A DNA stretch of 64,000 bases from Candidatus Gastranaerophilales bacterium (GCA_947630045.1 CANRGC010000005.1:1-64000); one strand, 5' to 3'. Shown: positions 1 through 8,767, counted from the first letter of the stretch. Numbers and translations: made by a program. Notes: generated by a model from the letters alone, not told the origin.

Positions 1-20
1 AATCGGTTTCAAGCTTGTAG

Positions 21-73
21 GGTAGGCTTTAGCCTACCGATTATTGCTTAAACATGGTGGACTAAAGTCCACC
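21..73. repeat. Pair of related 18-bp palindromes
   Basis: Two perfect palindromic hairpins lie 17 bp apart: GGTAGGCTTTAGCCTACC at 21-38 and GGTGGACTAAAGTCCACC at 56-73. They share the pattern GGTRGRCT-2nt-AGYCYACC. An outer pair, AATCGGT (1-7) with ACCGATT (36-42), would compete with the first hairpin. The family looks like a dispersed intergenic palindrome (REP-like). Whether it recurs in the genome cannot be seen here. It lies just past the 3' end of the tmRNA. Confidence 0.6.
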
Positions 74-158
74 CTACGTGCTGCTCGCTCACGCTCAAAC
101 CTTGGCAAAGCTAACGCTTTGTGGGTTCGCCTCAAAGCGAAATTTTAACTTTAAAGAT

Positions 159-550
159 TGGAGATGGTGGGAGTCGAACCCACGTCCAAAACGGCACAAG
201 CACGAATATCTACATGTTTAGGCTTTTATTTTCTCGGCTTAATTAAGGGAAAAGTCAAAACCAAAAAATTAAACCAGAGCTTATTTTAAAGACAAGCAAC
301 TTTTAAGACTGAATTTTCACGCCTGCCGCCTTAAATAACAAGCGCTATACTTGCATAATTGACCTTACATGCCGGCAAGTTGGGCATATAAAGTGGCTGA
401 ATCGCTAATTATGCAGCGATTGCTCTTGGAGCAAAGTCAGCTTTGATAACGTTGTTAGCGTTTATTTTTTTGAGTGTTGATAACGGAGAACTTCCCTCCG
501 ACATGCAATCCGACCGGCGCAATCGCCCTGTCAAAATCCTTTACATCCCC
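159..550 (-). ncRNA. ssrA: tmRNA (ssrA)
   Basis: Transfer-messenger RNA that frees stalled ribosomes and tags the unfinished protein for proteolysis. On the minus strand the 5' end GGGGATG (550-544) pairs with the 3' CATCTCC (166-160) to form the acceptor stem. The T-arm GTGGGTTCGACTCCCAC is seen just before it. CCA is not encoded. The tag frame runs 459-409 and reads ANNVIKADFAPRAIAA then TAA. The ANN start and AIAA end resemble cyanobacterial tags. A -10 TATAAT lies at 580-575, so the primary transcript probably carries a short 5' leader removed by RNase P. It looks like a one-piece tmRNA of ordinary length. The 3' boundary is certain to within about 2 nt. Confidence 0.95.
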
Positions 551-574
551 AAATTTTCAAGGTTCGATAATTTA

Positions 575-602
575 ATTATAACATAGCGGGTAAAAATTTA
601 AA
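575..602 (-). promoter_or_regulatory. Probable ssrA promoter
   Basis: On the minus strand a consensus -10 TATAAT (580-575) stands 25 nt upstream of the mature tmRNA 5' end. The -35 is poor (TTTAAA, 602-597, 16-bp spacer). It overlaps the downstream side of the ctpA terminator. Confidence 0.5.
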
Positions 603-625
603 GGGCGCCTTGTTTTGCGCCCTTT
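595..625 (-). terminator. Rho-independent terminator of the CtpA gene
   Basis: Read on the minus strand: a 9-bp stem AAAGGGCGC / GCGCCCTTT (625-617 and 608-600) with an 8-nt loop, followed by a T-rich tail. It starts 4 nt after the protease stop codon. Confidence 0.8.
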
Positions 626-628
626 GAG

Positions 629-1843
629 TTAATTTTTGCTAATTTTTGAGATATTTTCCAGAAGGACTTCGTTTGCCTTTGAAATTTGCGGGTCAATTTT
701 CTTGTCGACGTCTTCTTTTGTGTAATCAACCACAATATCCGGTTCTATCCCTTTTTTATTAATGTCTGTTCCTGAGGGGGTGAGATATTTTTGAATTGTA
801 ATATGCATAGCCGCCCCGTCAGGCATTCTGTTAATTTCCTGAACAAGTCCCTTCCCGAAAGACTTTTTGCCGATAATAATTGCTCTTTTATTATCTTTCA
901 AAGCCCCCGATAAAATTTCGCTTGCGGAAGCTGACCCCCCGTTAATTAAAACGGCGAGAGGCTTATCGTTTATTGTGCTTTTTAATGACCTTTGAGTTTC
1001 TTTATAACCGTCCCTGTCTACGGTTGAAACGATAACTTTTGAATCTAAGAAAAAGTCTGCAATATAAATTGCGTTTGTCAAAAGCCCGCCGGGGTTTGAC
1101 CTTAAATCAATAATAATGCCGTCTTTATCTTTATTATCGTCTAGTGCTTTTTTAAATTCATCGGTTGCGTTTTTGCTTATAAAAGAACTCAACCTTATAT
1201 ATCCGATATTTGGCGCAATTTTTACATTTTCGGGCAATTTTGTTGAAACAGATTTAAGCTCAATATTTTCCCTTGTAATCGTATAGAGTTTTGCGGGTTC
1301 GTTTCCTCTTTTAACAAGAAGCTTAACCTGTGTGCCTTCTTTACCCCTGATTTTATCTGCGGCGGCGTCAACCGTAATTCCCTTGGTTGATTGTCCGTCA
1401 ATTTCTAAAATTTCGTCTTCGGCTTTTAAATTTGCTCTTTCACCGGGGGTGTCTTCAAGAGGCGCAATAATTAAAAGTTTGCCGTCACGAACCCCGATTT
1501 GAACGCCTATTCCCGACAATTTTCCCTGAATTGAGTCTGTTTCTTCGGAATATTCTTTCGGGCTTAAAAACCTTGTGTAAACGTCATTTAAGCTTGAAAC
1601 CATTGTTTCAATTGCAACGTATGCGTCTTCATCGGTCTGAATAACGCTGTCATATTTATGCCGCCAGCGTTTCCAATCTTGATGATTGTTCGTCTGATCA
1701 ACATATTTTGTGTTAATGAGGTTCCACGCCCTGTCATATAAGGTTTGCGGGGTTTGAGCCAACACTCTGTTAAATGAGGTTGTGCAATAAAATAACCCGA
1801 AAACCGCAAAAAATAAAAATAGCTTTTTCAATATTTTTTTCAT
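629..1843 (-). CDS. ctpA: Carboxy-terminal processing protease (S41 family)
   Basis: Periplasmic S41 serine protease of the CtpA/Prc type, which trims C termini of envelope proteins. The protein has 404 residues. Residues 1-29 form a signal peptide ending VLA, then come a helical N-terminal region, a PDZ domain at about 108-180 and the peptidase core. The catalytic pair is visible: Ser306 in GGSASASEI and Lys331 in SFGKG, 25 residues apart as in known CtpA enzymes. The target is not shown by context: a tmRNA lies downstream and a divergent cyclase gene upstream. It is a single-gene unit with its own terminator. In cyanobacteria CtpA matures photosystem II D1, but here no photosynthesis gene is seen, so a general envelope role is more likely (inference). 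Confidence 0.93.
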   Translation of the reverse strand: MKKILKKLFLFFAVFGLFYCTTSFNRVLAQTPQTLYDRAWNLINTKYVDQTNNHQDWKRWRHKYDSVIQTDEDAYVAIETMVSSLNDVYTRFLSPKEYSEETDSIQGKLSGIGVQIGVRDGKLLIIAPLEDTPGERANLKAEDEILEIDGQSTKGITVDAAADKIRGKEGTQVKLLVKRGNEPAKLYTITRENIELKSVSTKLPENVKIAPNIGYIRLSSFISKNATDEFKKALDDNKDKDGIIIDLRSNPGGLLTNAIYIADFFLDSKVIVSTVDRDGYKETQRSLKSTINDKPLAVLINGGSASASEILSGALKDNKRAIIIGKKSFGKGLVQEINRMPDGAAMHITIQKYLTPSGTDINKKGIEPDIVVDYTKEDVDKKIDPQISKANEVLLENISKISKN

Positions 1844-1967
1844 TTTTAAAAAATCACTCCTAAACCGTATGACTTATTTTAATTTTATTTTAATATAAAT
1901 TTTTTTTAAGGACAAATTTTAATCACAAAAATTTGGCAAAATACAAGATATAAAGTAAAATAAAGAC

Positions 1968-3923
1968 ATGGAAATTTCCGGAAAAAAATCTTTATTTTTA
2001 ATAATTGTTGCAACAGTTGTATTGTTTTTTCTTTCCTATGTAATAGGGGAAGCAATTTTACAAAATAAATCATATAATTTTATGGTGAAGTATACTACGG
2101 CGGATAATATCCCCAGTGACGACATTATTCTCGTGGTTATAGATAATAAATCACTGGCTTCCATTGGGGTTTGGCCTTGGAGAAGAGAAAAAACGATTGA
2201 TATTTTTGATTTTCTTGAATTTCATACAGACGCCAAAGTTATTGCATACGACGCTATTGTTATGGCTCCCGATAAAGAAAACCCCGCTTCCGACAAATAT
2301 TTCTTTAAGAACATAAAAAAATATAATAAATTAGTAAGCGGAATAGGCTTTATTGATACAGGTTTTGAAGAATATATCAATAAAGATGAATATAATAAGC
2401 TTTTGGCGACAAAGACAGACATAACGGTTGAAGACAAAAGAAGCAAAAAAGAAAAAGAAAAAAGTTTTTATAAAAGTTTCACCCCCTTTTTAGAAGAATA
2501 TTTTAAAAATATTCGCTATTTGGGAACGGTGAATACTCATCAAGACCAAGACGGCTATATCAGAAGAATTGACCAGTTAGTTAATTATGACGGAAAATTG
2601 TATCCTTCTTTGGGCTTAAGCGCATATTCAAAATTTACGGGAATTAAAAATTTTGTTATAGATGATGAATATATAAGAGGCAAAAACGATAAATATTCTC
2701 TTAAAATTCCATATGAAAACAAAAACGGAATAATATACGATTATATATATTTTTATAGGACAAATGACGGAATGTATTCTCATAAGATAATTTCCGCTTC
2801 TGATGTCATAAAATCAATGGAAAGAATAAGAAAAGGTCAAAAGCCGATTTTAGACCCCGAAATTTTTAAAGATAAAGCGGTGTTTGTGGGGGCAAATGCA
2901 AACGCACAGGCGCTTTACGATGTTAAGAGAACTCCGATTTCAGACACTCTTGCAGGGGTGGATATTCAGGCAACAAACTTGAATAACCTTTTAGACAGTC
3001 TTTTTTATACAAAAACGGGCAAACTTTATGATTTATTCACCGTTCTTTTTGTTTTTCTTGCCGTAATGGTTTTTGTAAGCGTTCTTCCGATATCAACCGC
3101 CCTTTTATGCACTTCTTTAACAATGCTTCTGTATTTTATTTTTGCATTTATAATGTATGACCACAGAGTGGCTGTCGGGCTTATAATGCCTGAAATATTC
3201 ATGCTTTTTGCAATCGGCTGCGGATATTCTTTTAAATATCTTGTTGAGGGAAGAAAAAAAGAAAAAATTCAATCCGCAATGAGCAAATATATTTCAAAAG
3301 ACGTAATGAAAAGCGTTGTTCAAAACATAGACAGCATAAAGCTTGGCGGCAAAAGGGCGGAAGTTACCGTTTTATTTGCCGATATAAGGGGGTTTACTTC
3401 AATTTCGGAACAGCTCTCTGCGGTTGAAGTTACAAACATTTTAAATGAATATTTTTCTGAGCTTGTTCCTGTAATTGAAGAATATCACGGAGTTTTAAAC
3501 AAGTTTATGGGTGATGCCATTTTGGCAATTTTCGGCGAACCCATACAAGATGAAAAACACCCCGTCAATGCGGTTTTTTGCGCAAATAAAATGTTGAAAA
3601 AGGTTAAAGCTCTTCAAGAAAAATGGCTTTTAGAGGGAAAACCCAAAATTGAAATCGGAATCGGAATTTCAACGGGCGAAGTTTTTATAGGCAATATCGG
3701 TTCTGAAACAAGGCTTGAATATACGGTAATAGGCGACACGGTAAACACTGCAAGCAGAATTGAGAATTATAACAAAGTTTACAGAACAAACTTTTTAATC
3801 AGCGAAGAAACCTATCTGAGAGTGCAAAAATATGTTGATGTTATTAAAATAAGAGAAGTTTCAATTCGTGGAAAAGCCAAAAAAATCAACATTTATGAAG
3901 TTTTGAGAATTCTTGATGTATAA
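1968..3923 (+). CDS. CHASE2-domain adenylate cyclase
   Basis: Membrane-bound class III nucleotide cyclase, 651 residues. Order: one membrane helix at about 8-30, an extracytoplasmic CHASE2 sensor at about 40-340, three closely spaced membrane helices at about 353-425, then the cyclase domain at about 460-640. Metal-binding Asp472 (in ADIRGF) and Asp516 (in KFMGDA) are present, as are the transition-state Asn593 and Arg597 (in GDTVNTASR). Lys512 at the base-contact position favours ATP, so cAMP is the expected product. The architecture is common in cyanobacteria. The input signal is unknown. It overlaps the recG start by 8 nt, so the two are probably co-transcribed. Confidence 0.92.
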   Translation: MEISGKKSLFLIIVATVVLFFLSYVIGEAILQNKSYNFMVKYTTADNIPSDDIILVVIDNKSLASIGVWPWRREKTIDIFDFLEFHTDAKVIAYDAIVMAPDKENPASDKYFFKNIKKYNKLVSGIGFIDTGFEEYINKDEYNKLLATKTDITVEDKRSKKEKEKSFYKSFTPFLEEYFKNIRYLGTVNTHQDQDGYIRRIDQLVNYDGKLYPSLGLSAYSKFTGIKNFVIDDEYIRGKNDKYSLKIPYENKNGIIYDYIYFYRTNDGMYSHKIISASDVIKSMERIRKGQKPILDPEIFKDKAVFVGANANAQALYDVKRTPISDTLAGVDIQATNLNNLLDSLFYTKTGKLYDLFTVLFVFLAVMVFVSVLPISTALLCTSLTMLLYFIFAFIMYDHRVAVGLIMPEIFMLFAIGCGYSFKYLVEGRKKEKIQSAMSKYISKDVMKSVVQNIDSIKLGGKRAEVTVLFADIRGFTSISEQLSAVEVTNILNEYFSELVPVIEEYHGVLNKFMGDAILAIFGEPIQDEKHPVNAVFCANKMLKKVKALQEKWLLEGKPKIEIGIGISTGEVFIGNIGSETRLEYTVIGDTVNTASRIENYNKVYRTNFLISEETYLRVQKYVDVIKIREVSIRGKAKKINIYEVLRILDV

Positions 3924-6345
3924 AGATGATTTTGATGAAATTTATAATCAGGTAAAAAAAGCTGTCGAAGTTGAAAAAAAAAGACAGTATATTAACGTGG
4001 AAGGTAAAAAAACCACATTTTCAAAATTTGTAATCTTAAGTTTGGAAAAATTCAGAAAGCTTTTATCAAGACCTGACAGATTGAAACTCGAAGGGCTTTA
4101 TTTTGAATTTGAACAATACGAATTTGATTCTCTGAATTCAAGAATGAAAGCGGTTGAAAATTTAATTGAAACTTTTAATCGGTATAAAAAAATTAAAGAA
4201 GCAAAAGAAAAAATAATAAAAAAAGAGGTTTTTGAGTTTGAAAAAATTAAAGAAAAAGATGACCCGTTAAATGAAACGGAAGCCTGTTTTATTAAAGGGG
4301 TGGGACCTGTTATATATGAGCTTTTGAAAAAACTCGGAATAAGAACGGTTAAAGATTTGATTGAATATTACCCGAAAAGATATGTTGATTATGAGGGAAG
4401 ATGTAAAATAAAAGACCTTGAAGAAGGTCAAAATGTCACCATTATGGGGGTTATAACAAACGTTTCCATATATAACACCAAAAACAATTTAACTGTTCAT
4501 TCCATTGTAATTTCTGACGGCACGGGAAAGCTTCAAATAAACTTTTTCTACAGAATTAAAAACAAAAAAATGCTTCAGTTCTATAAATCAAAATTTCCGA
4601 TAAATTCACTGGTTATGGGTTTTGGCACGGTGAAAAGAGATAATTTTACCTCTCGCCTCACTCTTGACAAACACGAATTGCAAATTTTGGAAGGCGAAAT
4701 TGAAGGCAAAGATAACAGTGAACTTTATGGCGGAAAAATAATTCCCATATATTCTCTTTGTGAAAATTTAAACTCAAAAACCCTTGCAAGAGCAATAAAA
4801 AATGCGGTTGAAAAATATGATGAATTTTTGGTTGATAACCTTCCCGAAAAAATAAGGGAAAAGCGCTCTTTGATAAGTTATCGTGAGGCAATAAACAAAA
4901 TTCATTTCCCAAAAACCAAAGAAGATATATTAAAAGCAAGGTTCAGGCTTGTTTACGAAGAACTTTTTATAATGCAGCTTAATTTGGCGCTTTTAAGAGA
5001 AGAAACCAAAAAACTTAACTCAACAAAAATGACCGTGAAAGAAGGCGGGCTTGTAGACAGATTTGTAAAATCGCTTCCTTTTGAACTTACAAATTCCCAA
5101 AAAGAGGCGTTTAATGAAATTTTACACGATATAAAATCTAATCATCCGATGCAAAGGCTTCTTCAAGGAGATGTCGGAAGCGGAAAAACGGTTGTTGCGT
5201 GTATGGTGTTGCTTGCCGCAATTGAAAACGGTTGTCAGGGAGCAATTATGGCGCCCACCGAAATTCTTGCCACCCAACACTTTAAAAATTTCACACACTG
5301 GCTTTTGCCCATGGGGGTTAGTGTCGGTTTGTTTTTGGGTAAAAACACGGCAAAAATTCGCCGTGAAATGTTATCTAATCTTAAAAACGGACAGATGAAT
5401 ATTGCGGTCGGAACTCATGCTTTAATTCAAAACGAGGTTGAATTTAATAATTTGGGTGTTGTTGTAATTGATGAACAACACAGATTTGGCGTTAATCAAA
5501 GAATGAGGCTGTTTTCAAAAGGAAAAAGCCCGCAAACGCTGACTATGACCGCAACTCCAATTCCAAGAACCCTTGCCTTAACGCTTCATGGCGATTTGGA
5601 TGTTACCACAATTGATGAAATGCCGAAAGGAAGACTTCCCGTTAAAACCGTTCTTTCAAGCGCAAGCGGCAGAAACAGGGCATATGAAAAAATAAAAGAA
5701 GAAATCAAAAACGGTCATCAGGCATATATTGTTTATCCTTTGATTGACGAATCGGAAACGATAAGCGCAAAAAACGCAACCGAAGAAGCTCAAAAACTTC
5801 GGGAAGGTGTGTTTAAAGATTATAAAATCGGGCTTTTGCATGGAAAATTAAAAAATGAAGAAAAAGACAGGGTGATGTCGGAATTTAAAAATAAAAAATA
5901 TGACATCCTTGTTTGCACAACGGTTGTCGAAGTCGGGGTGGATGTTCCGAATTCAACCGTTATGATTATTGAAAATGCGGAAAGATTTGGACTTTCTCAA
6001 ATTCATCAGTTAAGAGGAAGGGTTGGAAGGTCTTCAATTCAATCTTATTGCTATTTAATAACAGGCAAAGCTTCAAAAACAACAAGAGATAAACTTTCTG
6101 TTTTGGAACAAACAAATAACGGTTTTATTGTTGCCCAAAAAGACCTTGAAATAAGGGGTCCCGGAGAATTTATCGGCACAAGACAATCGGGTCTTGCGGA
6201 ATTTTCTCTTTTTGATTTTACAAAAGATATAAAAATCTTAGAAATGGCAAGAGAAGACGCCTTTAAGTTTGCAAAAGAAAATTTAATTGATGATTATCCG
6301 AAATTAAAAAAACTGGTTGGCGAATGCAATCTGTTTAAATCATAA
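3916..6345 (+). CDS. recG: ATP-dependent DNA helicase RecG
   Basis: Branch-migration helicase that remodels stalled forks and Holliday junctions. The ATG at 3916 gives 809 residues; a TTG one codon earlier is the alternative. A charged N-terminal extension of about 115 residues precedes the usual wedge region (IKGVGPVIYELL), longer than in E. coli RecG. Then come an OB-fold wedge, Walker A GDVGSGKT (about 418-425), the DEQH box (VIDEQHRFG), motif III TATPIPRT, and the helicase C domain with HQLRGRVGRS (motif VI) followed by the RecG C-terminal region. Extended N termini are known in cyanobacterial and plant RecG. It sits behind a cyclase gene, an unlinked function, sharing 8 nt. Confidence 0.96.
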   Translation: MYKDDFDEIYNQVKKAVEVEKKRQYINVEGKKTTFSKFVILSLEKFRKLLSRPDRLKLEGLYFEFEQYEFDSLNSRMKAVENLIETFNRYKKIKEAKEKIIKKEVFEFEKIKEKDDPLNETEACFIKGVGPVIYELLKKLGIRTVKDLIEYYPKRYVDYEGRCKIKDLEEGQNVTIMGVITNVSIYNTKNNLTVHSIVISDGTGKLQINFFYRIKNKKMLQFYKSKFPINSLVMGFGTVKRDNFTSRLTLDKHELQILEGEIEGKDNSELYGGKIIPIYSLCENLNSKTLARAIKNAVEKYDEFLVDNLPEKIREKRSLISYREAINKIHFPKTKEDILKARFRLVYEELFIMQLNLALLREETKKLNSTKMTVKEGGLVDRFVKSLPFELTNSQKEAFNEILHDIKSNHPMQRLLQGDVGSGKTVVACMVLLAAIENGCQGAIMAPTEILATQHFKNFTHWLLPMGVSVGLFLGKNTAKIRREMLSNLKNGQMNIAVGTHALIQNEVEFNNLGVVVIDEQHRFGVNQRMRLFSKGKSPQTLTMTATPIPRTLALTLHGDLDVTTIDEMPKGRLPVKTVLSSASGRNRAYEKIKEEIKNGHQAYIVYPLIDESETISAKNATEEAQKLREGVFKDYKIGLLHGKLKNEEKDRVMSEFKNKKYDILVCTTVVEVGVDVPNSTVMIIENAERFGLSQIHQLRGRVGRSSIQSYCYLITGKASKTTRDKLSVLEQTNNGFIVAQKDLEIRGPGEFIGTRQSGLAEFSLFDFTKDIKILEMAREDAFKFAKENLIDDYPKLKKLVGECNLFKS

Positions 6346-6558
6346 AAGACCGCTATTTTAGGGCATTTTAAGATTATTACAAAAACTTTACAAAAGAAAA
6401 GATAAAAGGCAATTTTTCCTGAATAAAAAACTTTATTAAAGTGTAGGGAATAGAATTTAAAGGAAGAAAAAAAGCCGAATATGTTGCATTTATAAGCAAC
6501 TAAAAAGGTAAGAAAAAGAATTATTTACTCTCTCTTAATATCCTCGTGTTTATTTTGA

Positions 6559-6590
6559 ATGTTTGTTTCTTTAAACAAACATTTTTTTTA
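6559..6590 (+). terminator. Rho-independent terminator (plus strand)
   Basis: A perfect 10-bp stem ATGTTTGTTT / AAACAAACAT (6559-6568, 6573-6582), a 4-nt loop and a run of 9 Ts. It lies 213 nt after the recG stop, so it ends either a long recG 3' UTR or a separate short transcript. Confidence 0.8.
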
Positions 6591-6610
6591 TTTTAAAAAG
6601 ATTTTTAAAC

Positions 6611-6697
6611 AAAAAAAAACGAACTTGAAAAAAAGTTCGTTTGGAATTCTTTTTACGTAATTCCTCGTGTGAAGTGAAGGTTAGTGTGTATTGGTTG
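6611..6697 (-). ncRNA. Candidate small RNA
   Basis: On the minus strand a consensus -10 TATAAT (6708-6703) is followed about 85 nt later by a strong terminator: 10-bp stem AAACGAACTT / AAGTTCGTTT (6642-6633, 6626-6617), then T9. The predicted transcript starts near 6697. It has an unstructured C-rich 5' part (ACACACTAACCTTCACTTC), then a hairpin GGAATT / AATTCC, then the terminator. No good -35 and no coding frame are seen. The upstream pseudopilin gene already has its own terminator at 6845-6876, so this second one needs another explanation. A leftover UTR cannot be excluded. Confidence 0.4.
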
Positions 6698-6844
6698 ATA
6701 GTATTATATTTTTTCCGGCGAAAAACTTTTTTTAACTTTTTGTTTTATCGCTTCTTACATATATATAAAGTATATATAAAATGAATAATTGCTCATTTTT
6801 TTAATTTTGTTACATTTCTTAATATAAATATTTAAAGGGGCACG

Positions 6845-6876
6845 AAAAGGCGCTTAAAACAACCGTTTCAAGCGCC
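6845..6876 (-). terminator. Terminator of the holA-holB-DUF3326-pseudopilin operon
   Basis: On the minus strand a GGCGCTT / AAGCGCC stem (6876-6870, 6855-6849) with a 14-nt loop that can itself partly pair, then TTTT. It lies 21 nt after the pseudopilin stop codon. Confidence 0.75.
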
Positions 6877-6897
6877 CGTAATTTATTAAATTTAATT

Positions 6898-7788
6898 TTA
6901 AAGTCCAAGCATTCTTACAAGCCCTGAGCTTTTTGGCTTAACAACTTCAATCGTGCAATAATTGCCCTCATCCTGACAGTGTTGCGCCATATCTTCTTTG
7001 TCACAAGTAATGTCTTTTTCGTAGTATCTTTTAAGCATATCTTGTGCCATATCAGTGCCATAGGCTTTACAGAGAGCCTCTTTAAAAGAAATCGGGTCAT
7101 TTTTAAATTTTGTGCCGTTGTTAATTTCATCACTTGTTCTGATGTCTGCAGCCGTCGTTGTTGTTGAATTATTTTGATTTTGATTTAAAAGAACCCTGTA
7201 ACCAAAGAAATTAGGGTTTTCATACAAAAAGTCATCGGCTTGACCGTCATATATTCCGGGGACAACATCGCCGTTTCTAAAAATTCTCACAGGGAAAATA
7301 TCTTCTTTGTTTTGATTTTTGCCACGTTCACTGTTGATATCAATTAATATATCTATATATTTATTTGAAGCACTGCTGTCTTTGGATTGCCATTTGTCGT
7401 TGTCGGAAAGACCATAGACCGATATTCCGTTTGGAAGTTTAAAATTATAATGTTTTTCGTTTTTGATAACATCAAGGCTATATCTGTTATTGGAACAAAG
7501 TACGGTTCCTGAAATGTTAAAATAATATGCAAGCTTTGCACAATATTCATAAGGGTCTTCCGGAAGTTGATTTTTAGACCGGCATCTTCCTTCCAAATAA
7601 CAATCGTCCATAATAACTTCATTTGCGGCGGGAAGATTTTTCATAAACGAATAAATATAGGGGGTTTTTGTTATATCGGTAGATCTAAAAACTTGAATTG
7701 TAATAACAAAAATTATCCCGCAAATTATAAGTGCCAAAATAAGCTCCGCAATAACCATTGCTAATTTTTTGTTTTTTAAATTAATCAT
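6898..7788 (-). CDS. Pseudopilin-like protein (prepilin N terminus)
   Basis: Probable type II secretion or type IV pilus-like pseudopilin of 296 residues. The N terminus has the class III signal layout: a short positive leader (INLKNKKLA), then MVIAE with Glu at mature position 5, then an unbroken hydrophobic helix to about residue 29. The residue before the cut is Ala rather than the usual Gly, which prepilin peptidases tolerate poorly but do accept. The rest is a globular domain with several Cys (about 57, 69, 83, 98, 238, 259, 269, 275) that could form disulfides. No other secretion genes lie nearby. It is the last gene of the holA operon and overlaps DUF3326 by 8 nt. The specific pilin class is unknown. 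Confidence 0.7.
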   Translation of the reverse strand: MINLKNKKLAMVIAELILALIICGIIFVITIQVFRSTDITKTPYIYSFMKNLPAANEVIMDDCYLEGRCRSKNQLPEDPYEYCAKLAYYFNISGTVLCSNNRYSLDVIKNEKHYNFKLPNGISVYGLSDNDKWQSKDSSASNKYIDILIDINSERGKNQNKEDIFPVRIFRNGDVVPGIYDGQADDFLYENPNFFGYRVLLNQNQNNSTTTTAADIRTSDEINNGTKFKNDPISFKEALCKAYGTDMAQDMLKRYYEKDITCDKEDMAQHCQDEGNYCTIEVVKPKSSGLVRMLGL

Positions 7789-8767
7789 TCTTATCCTTCA
7801 ACAATTCTTGTAAACAGTTTTCATAACTTTCATAATTAATTATATCATCTGCACCGACTTGAATGCAACTTACACCTTTTTGAATTTTATTTTCGACACT
7901 TACAACTTTTATTTTATTTTGATACGCCGCAAGCGGTGCTATTCCGCCAAAGCCCATTTTTGGAACGATAAGCGCTTTGATATCACTGTTTTTAATTCCT
8001 TCTTTTTTTGTTTTGTCAATTTTCGGCGCCTTTGACAGCCCGATTAATACACAGGGAAGATAAGTGGAAGAAATGTTTTCGGAAGAAACTTTCGGGTTTG
8101 AAATTTTTGTTGAAATATCTATTGAAGAAAATGCGGGCGCATGGGCAACCGGAATCATTAATTCTTTTGAAAGATAATGGGAAATAACCGCCTCAATTCC
8201 GCCTATCGGGTCAATTCCAACCCCGTTTTCATATGAAATATCATCGGCGTCATCTCCGAAATAACAAACAACCGCTATGGCGTTAACTCCTTTATTTATA
8301 AGAGTTTTTGCCGCTTCTAATAAAGTTTTTTCATTTTTTAAAGTTCCCGTTGAATGGTTATCTTTTATATAAAATTCCACTCCGACATTTTCTTTGGTAA
8401 TCTCATAAAAAGGAATGTCAAGCCCCATGACCTCTCTTGCGGCGGAAATTGTATTTATATGCACGTTTAAAATGTCATTTGGAATGCTTTTATCAAAAAT
8501 AACTCCTATTTTATTTTCTTCAAATTCATCAAGCGGCACAAGAGAAAGGTTCCCTTTAAAAAATTCATCAAAAATATAACCTTCCGTATATAAAATGTTC
8601 GGGTTCATTGCGCTTAAAATTCCGCCGTTGACAACATTCGGGTGGCACAAGACATTAAAATGTTTTGAAAACATTTTTGCTATTTTTCCGCCGTCCCCCG
8701 CAAAACCGCCGATTGAAGCGCCGACGCCCGTCGGAATTGAAATTGCAACAGTTTTTTTATGCCTCAT
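7781..8767 (-). CDS. DUF3326 family protein
   Basis: Protein of unknown function that I place in DUF3326 from its pattern: the N-terminal IPTGVGASIGGFAGDG, then HPNVVNGG, then LYTEGY. I recall the family mainly from cyanobacteria and plants. The frame stays open 26 codons further upstream, but the ATG at 8767 overlaps the holB stop as ATGA, the same coupling as in the rest of this operon, so it is chosen (328 residues). No signal peptide or membrane helix is seen. A second Gly-rich stretch (MGFGGIAPLAAY) near the C terminus and DDADD-type acidic residues suggest a nucleotide- or metabolite-binding fold, but that is a guess. Co-transcription with the clamp-loader genes may be only positional. 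Confidence 0.75.
   Translation of the reverse strand: MRHKKTVAISIPTGVGASIGGFAGDGGKIAKMFSKHFNVLCHPNVVNGGILSAMNPNILYTEGYIFDEFFKGNLSLVPLDEFEENKIGVIFDKSIPNDILNVHINTISAAREVMGLDIPFYEITKENVGVEFYIKDNHSTGTLKNEKTLLEAAKTLINKGVNAIAVVCYFGDDADDISYENGVGIDPIGGIEAVISHYLSKELMIPVAHAPAFSSIDISTKISNPKVSSENISSTYLPCVLIGLSKAPKIDKTKKEGIKNSDIKALIVPKMGFGGIAPLAAYQNKIKVVSVENKIQKGVSCIQVGADDIINYESYENCLQELLKDKND

Larger units (their letters stand above)
6346..6897. other. 552-bp intergenic region with terminators and a candidate small RNA
   Basis: No convincing coding frame is present. On the plus strand it holds a terminator at 6559-6590. On the minus strand it holds the pseudopilin terminator at 6845-6876 and a second, isolated terminator at 6611-6642 preceded by a -10 TATAAT at 6708-6703. 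The 8-mer CCTCGTGT occurs twice (6542-6549 and 6663-6670). The rest is very AT-rich, with no structure I can name. The stretch 6346-6540 may simply be a long recG 3' UTR. Confidence 0.6.

Noticed and set aside
1-158. A short CDS before ssrA
   Set aside because: No frame with an SD; the stretch is made of palindromes and hairpins.
6539-6547. 9-nt match between a plus-strand RNA of the 6.5-kb region and the RBS of the 554-aa mRNA
   Set aside because: TATCCTCGT is complementary to ACGAGGATA at 48918-48926, but a 9-mer match in 64 kb is expected by chance and GAGGATA is a common RBS.
6346-6897. 6S RNA, RNase P RNA or SRP RNA in the long gap
   Set aside because: None of the conserved cores of RNase P or SRP RNA is seen, and the long symmetric hairpin of 6S RNA is not present.
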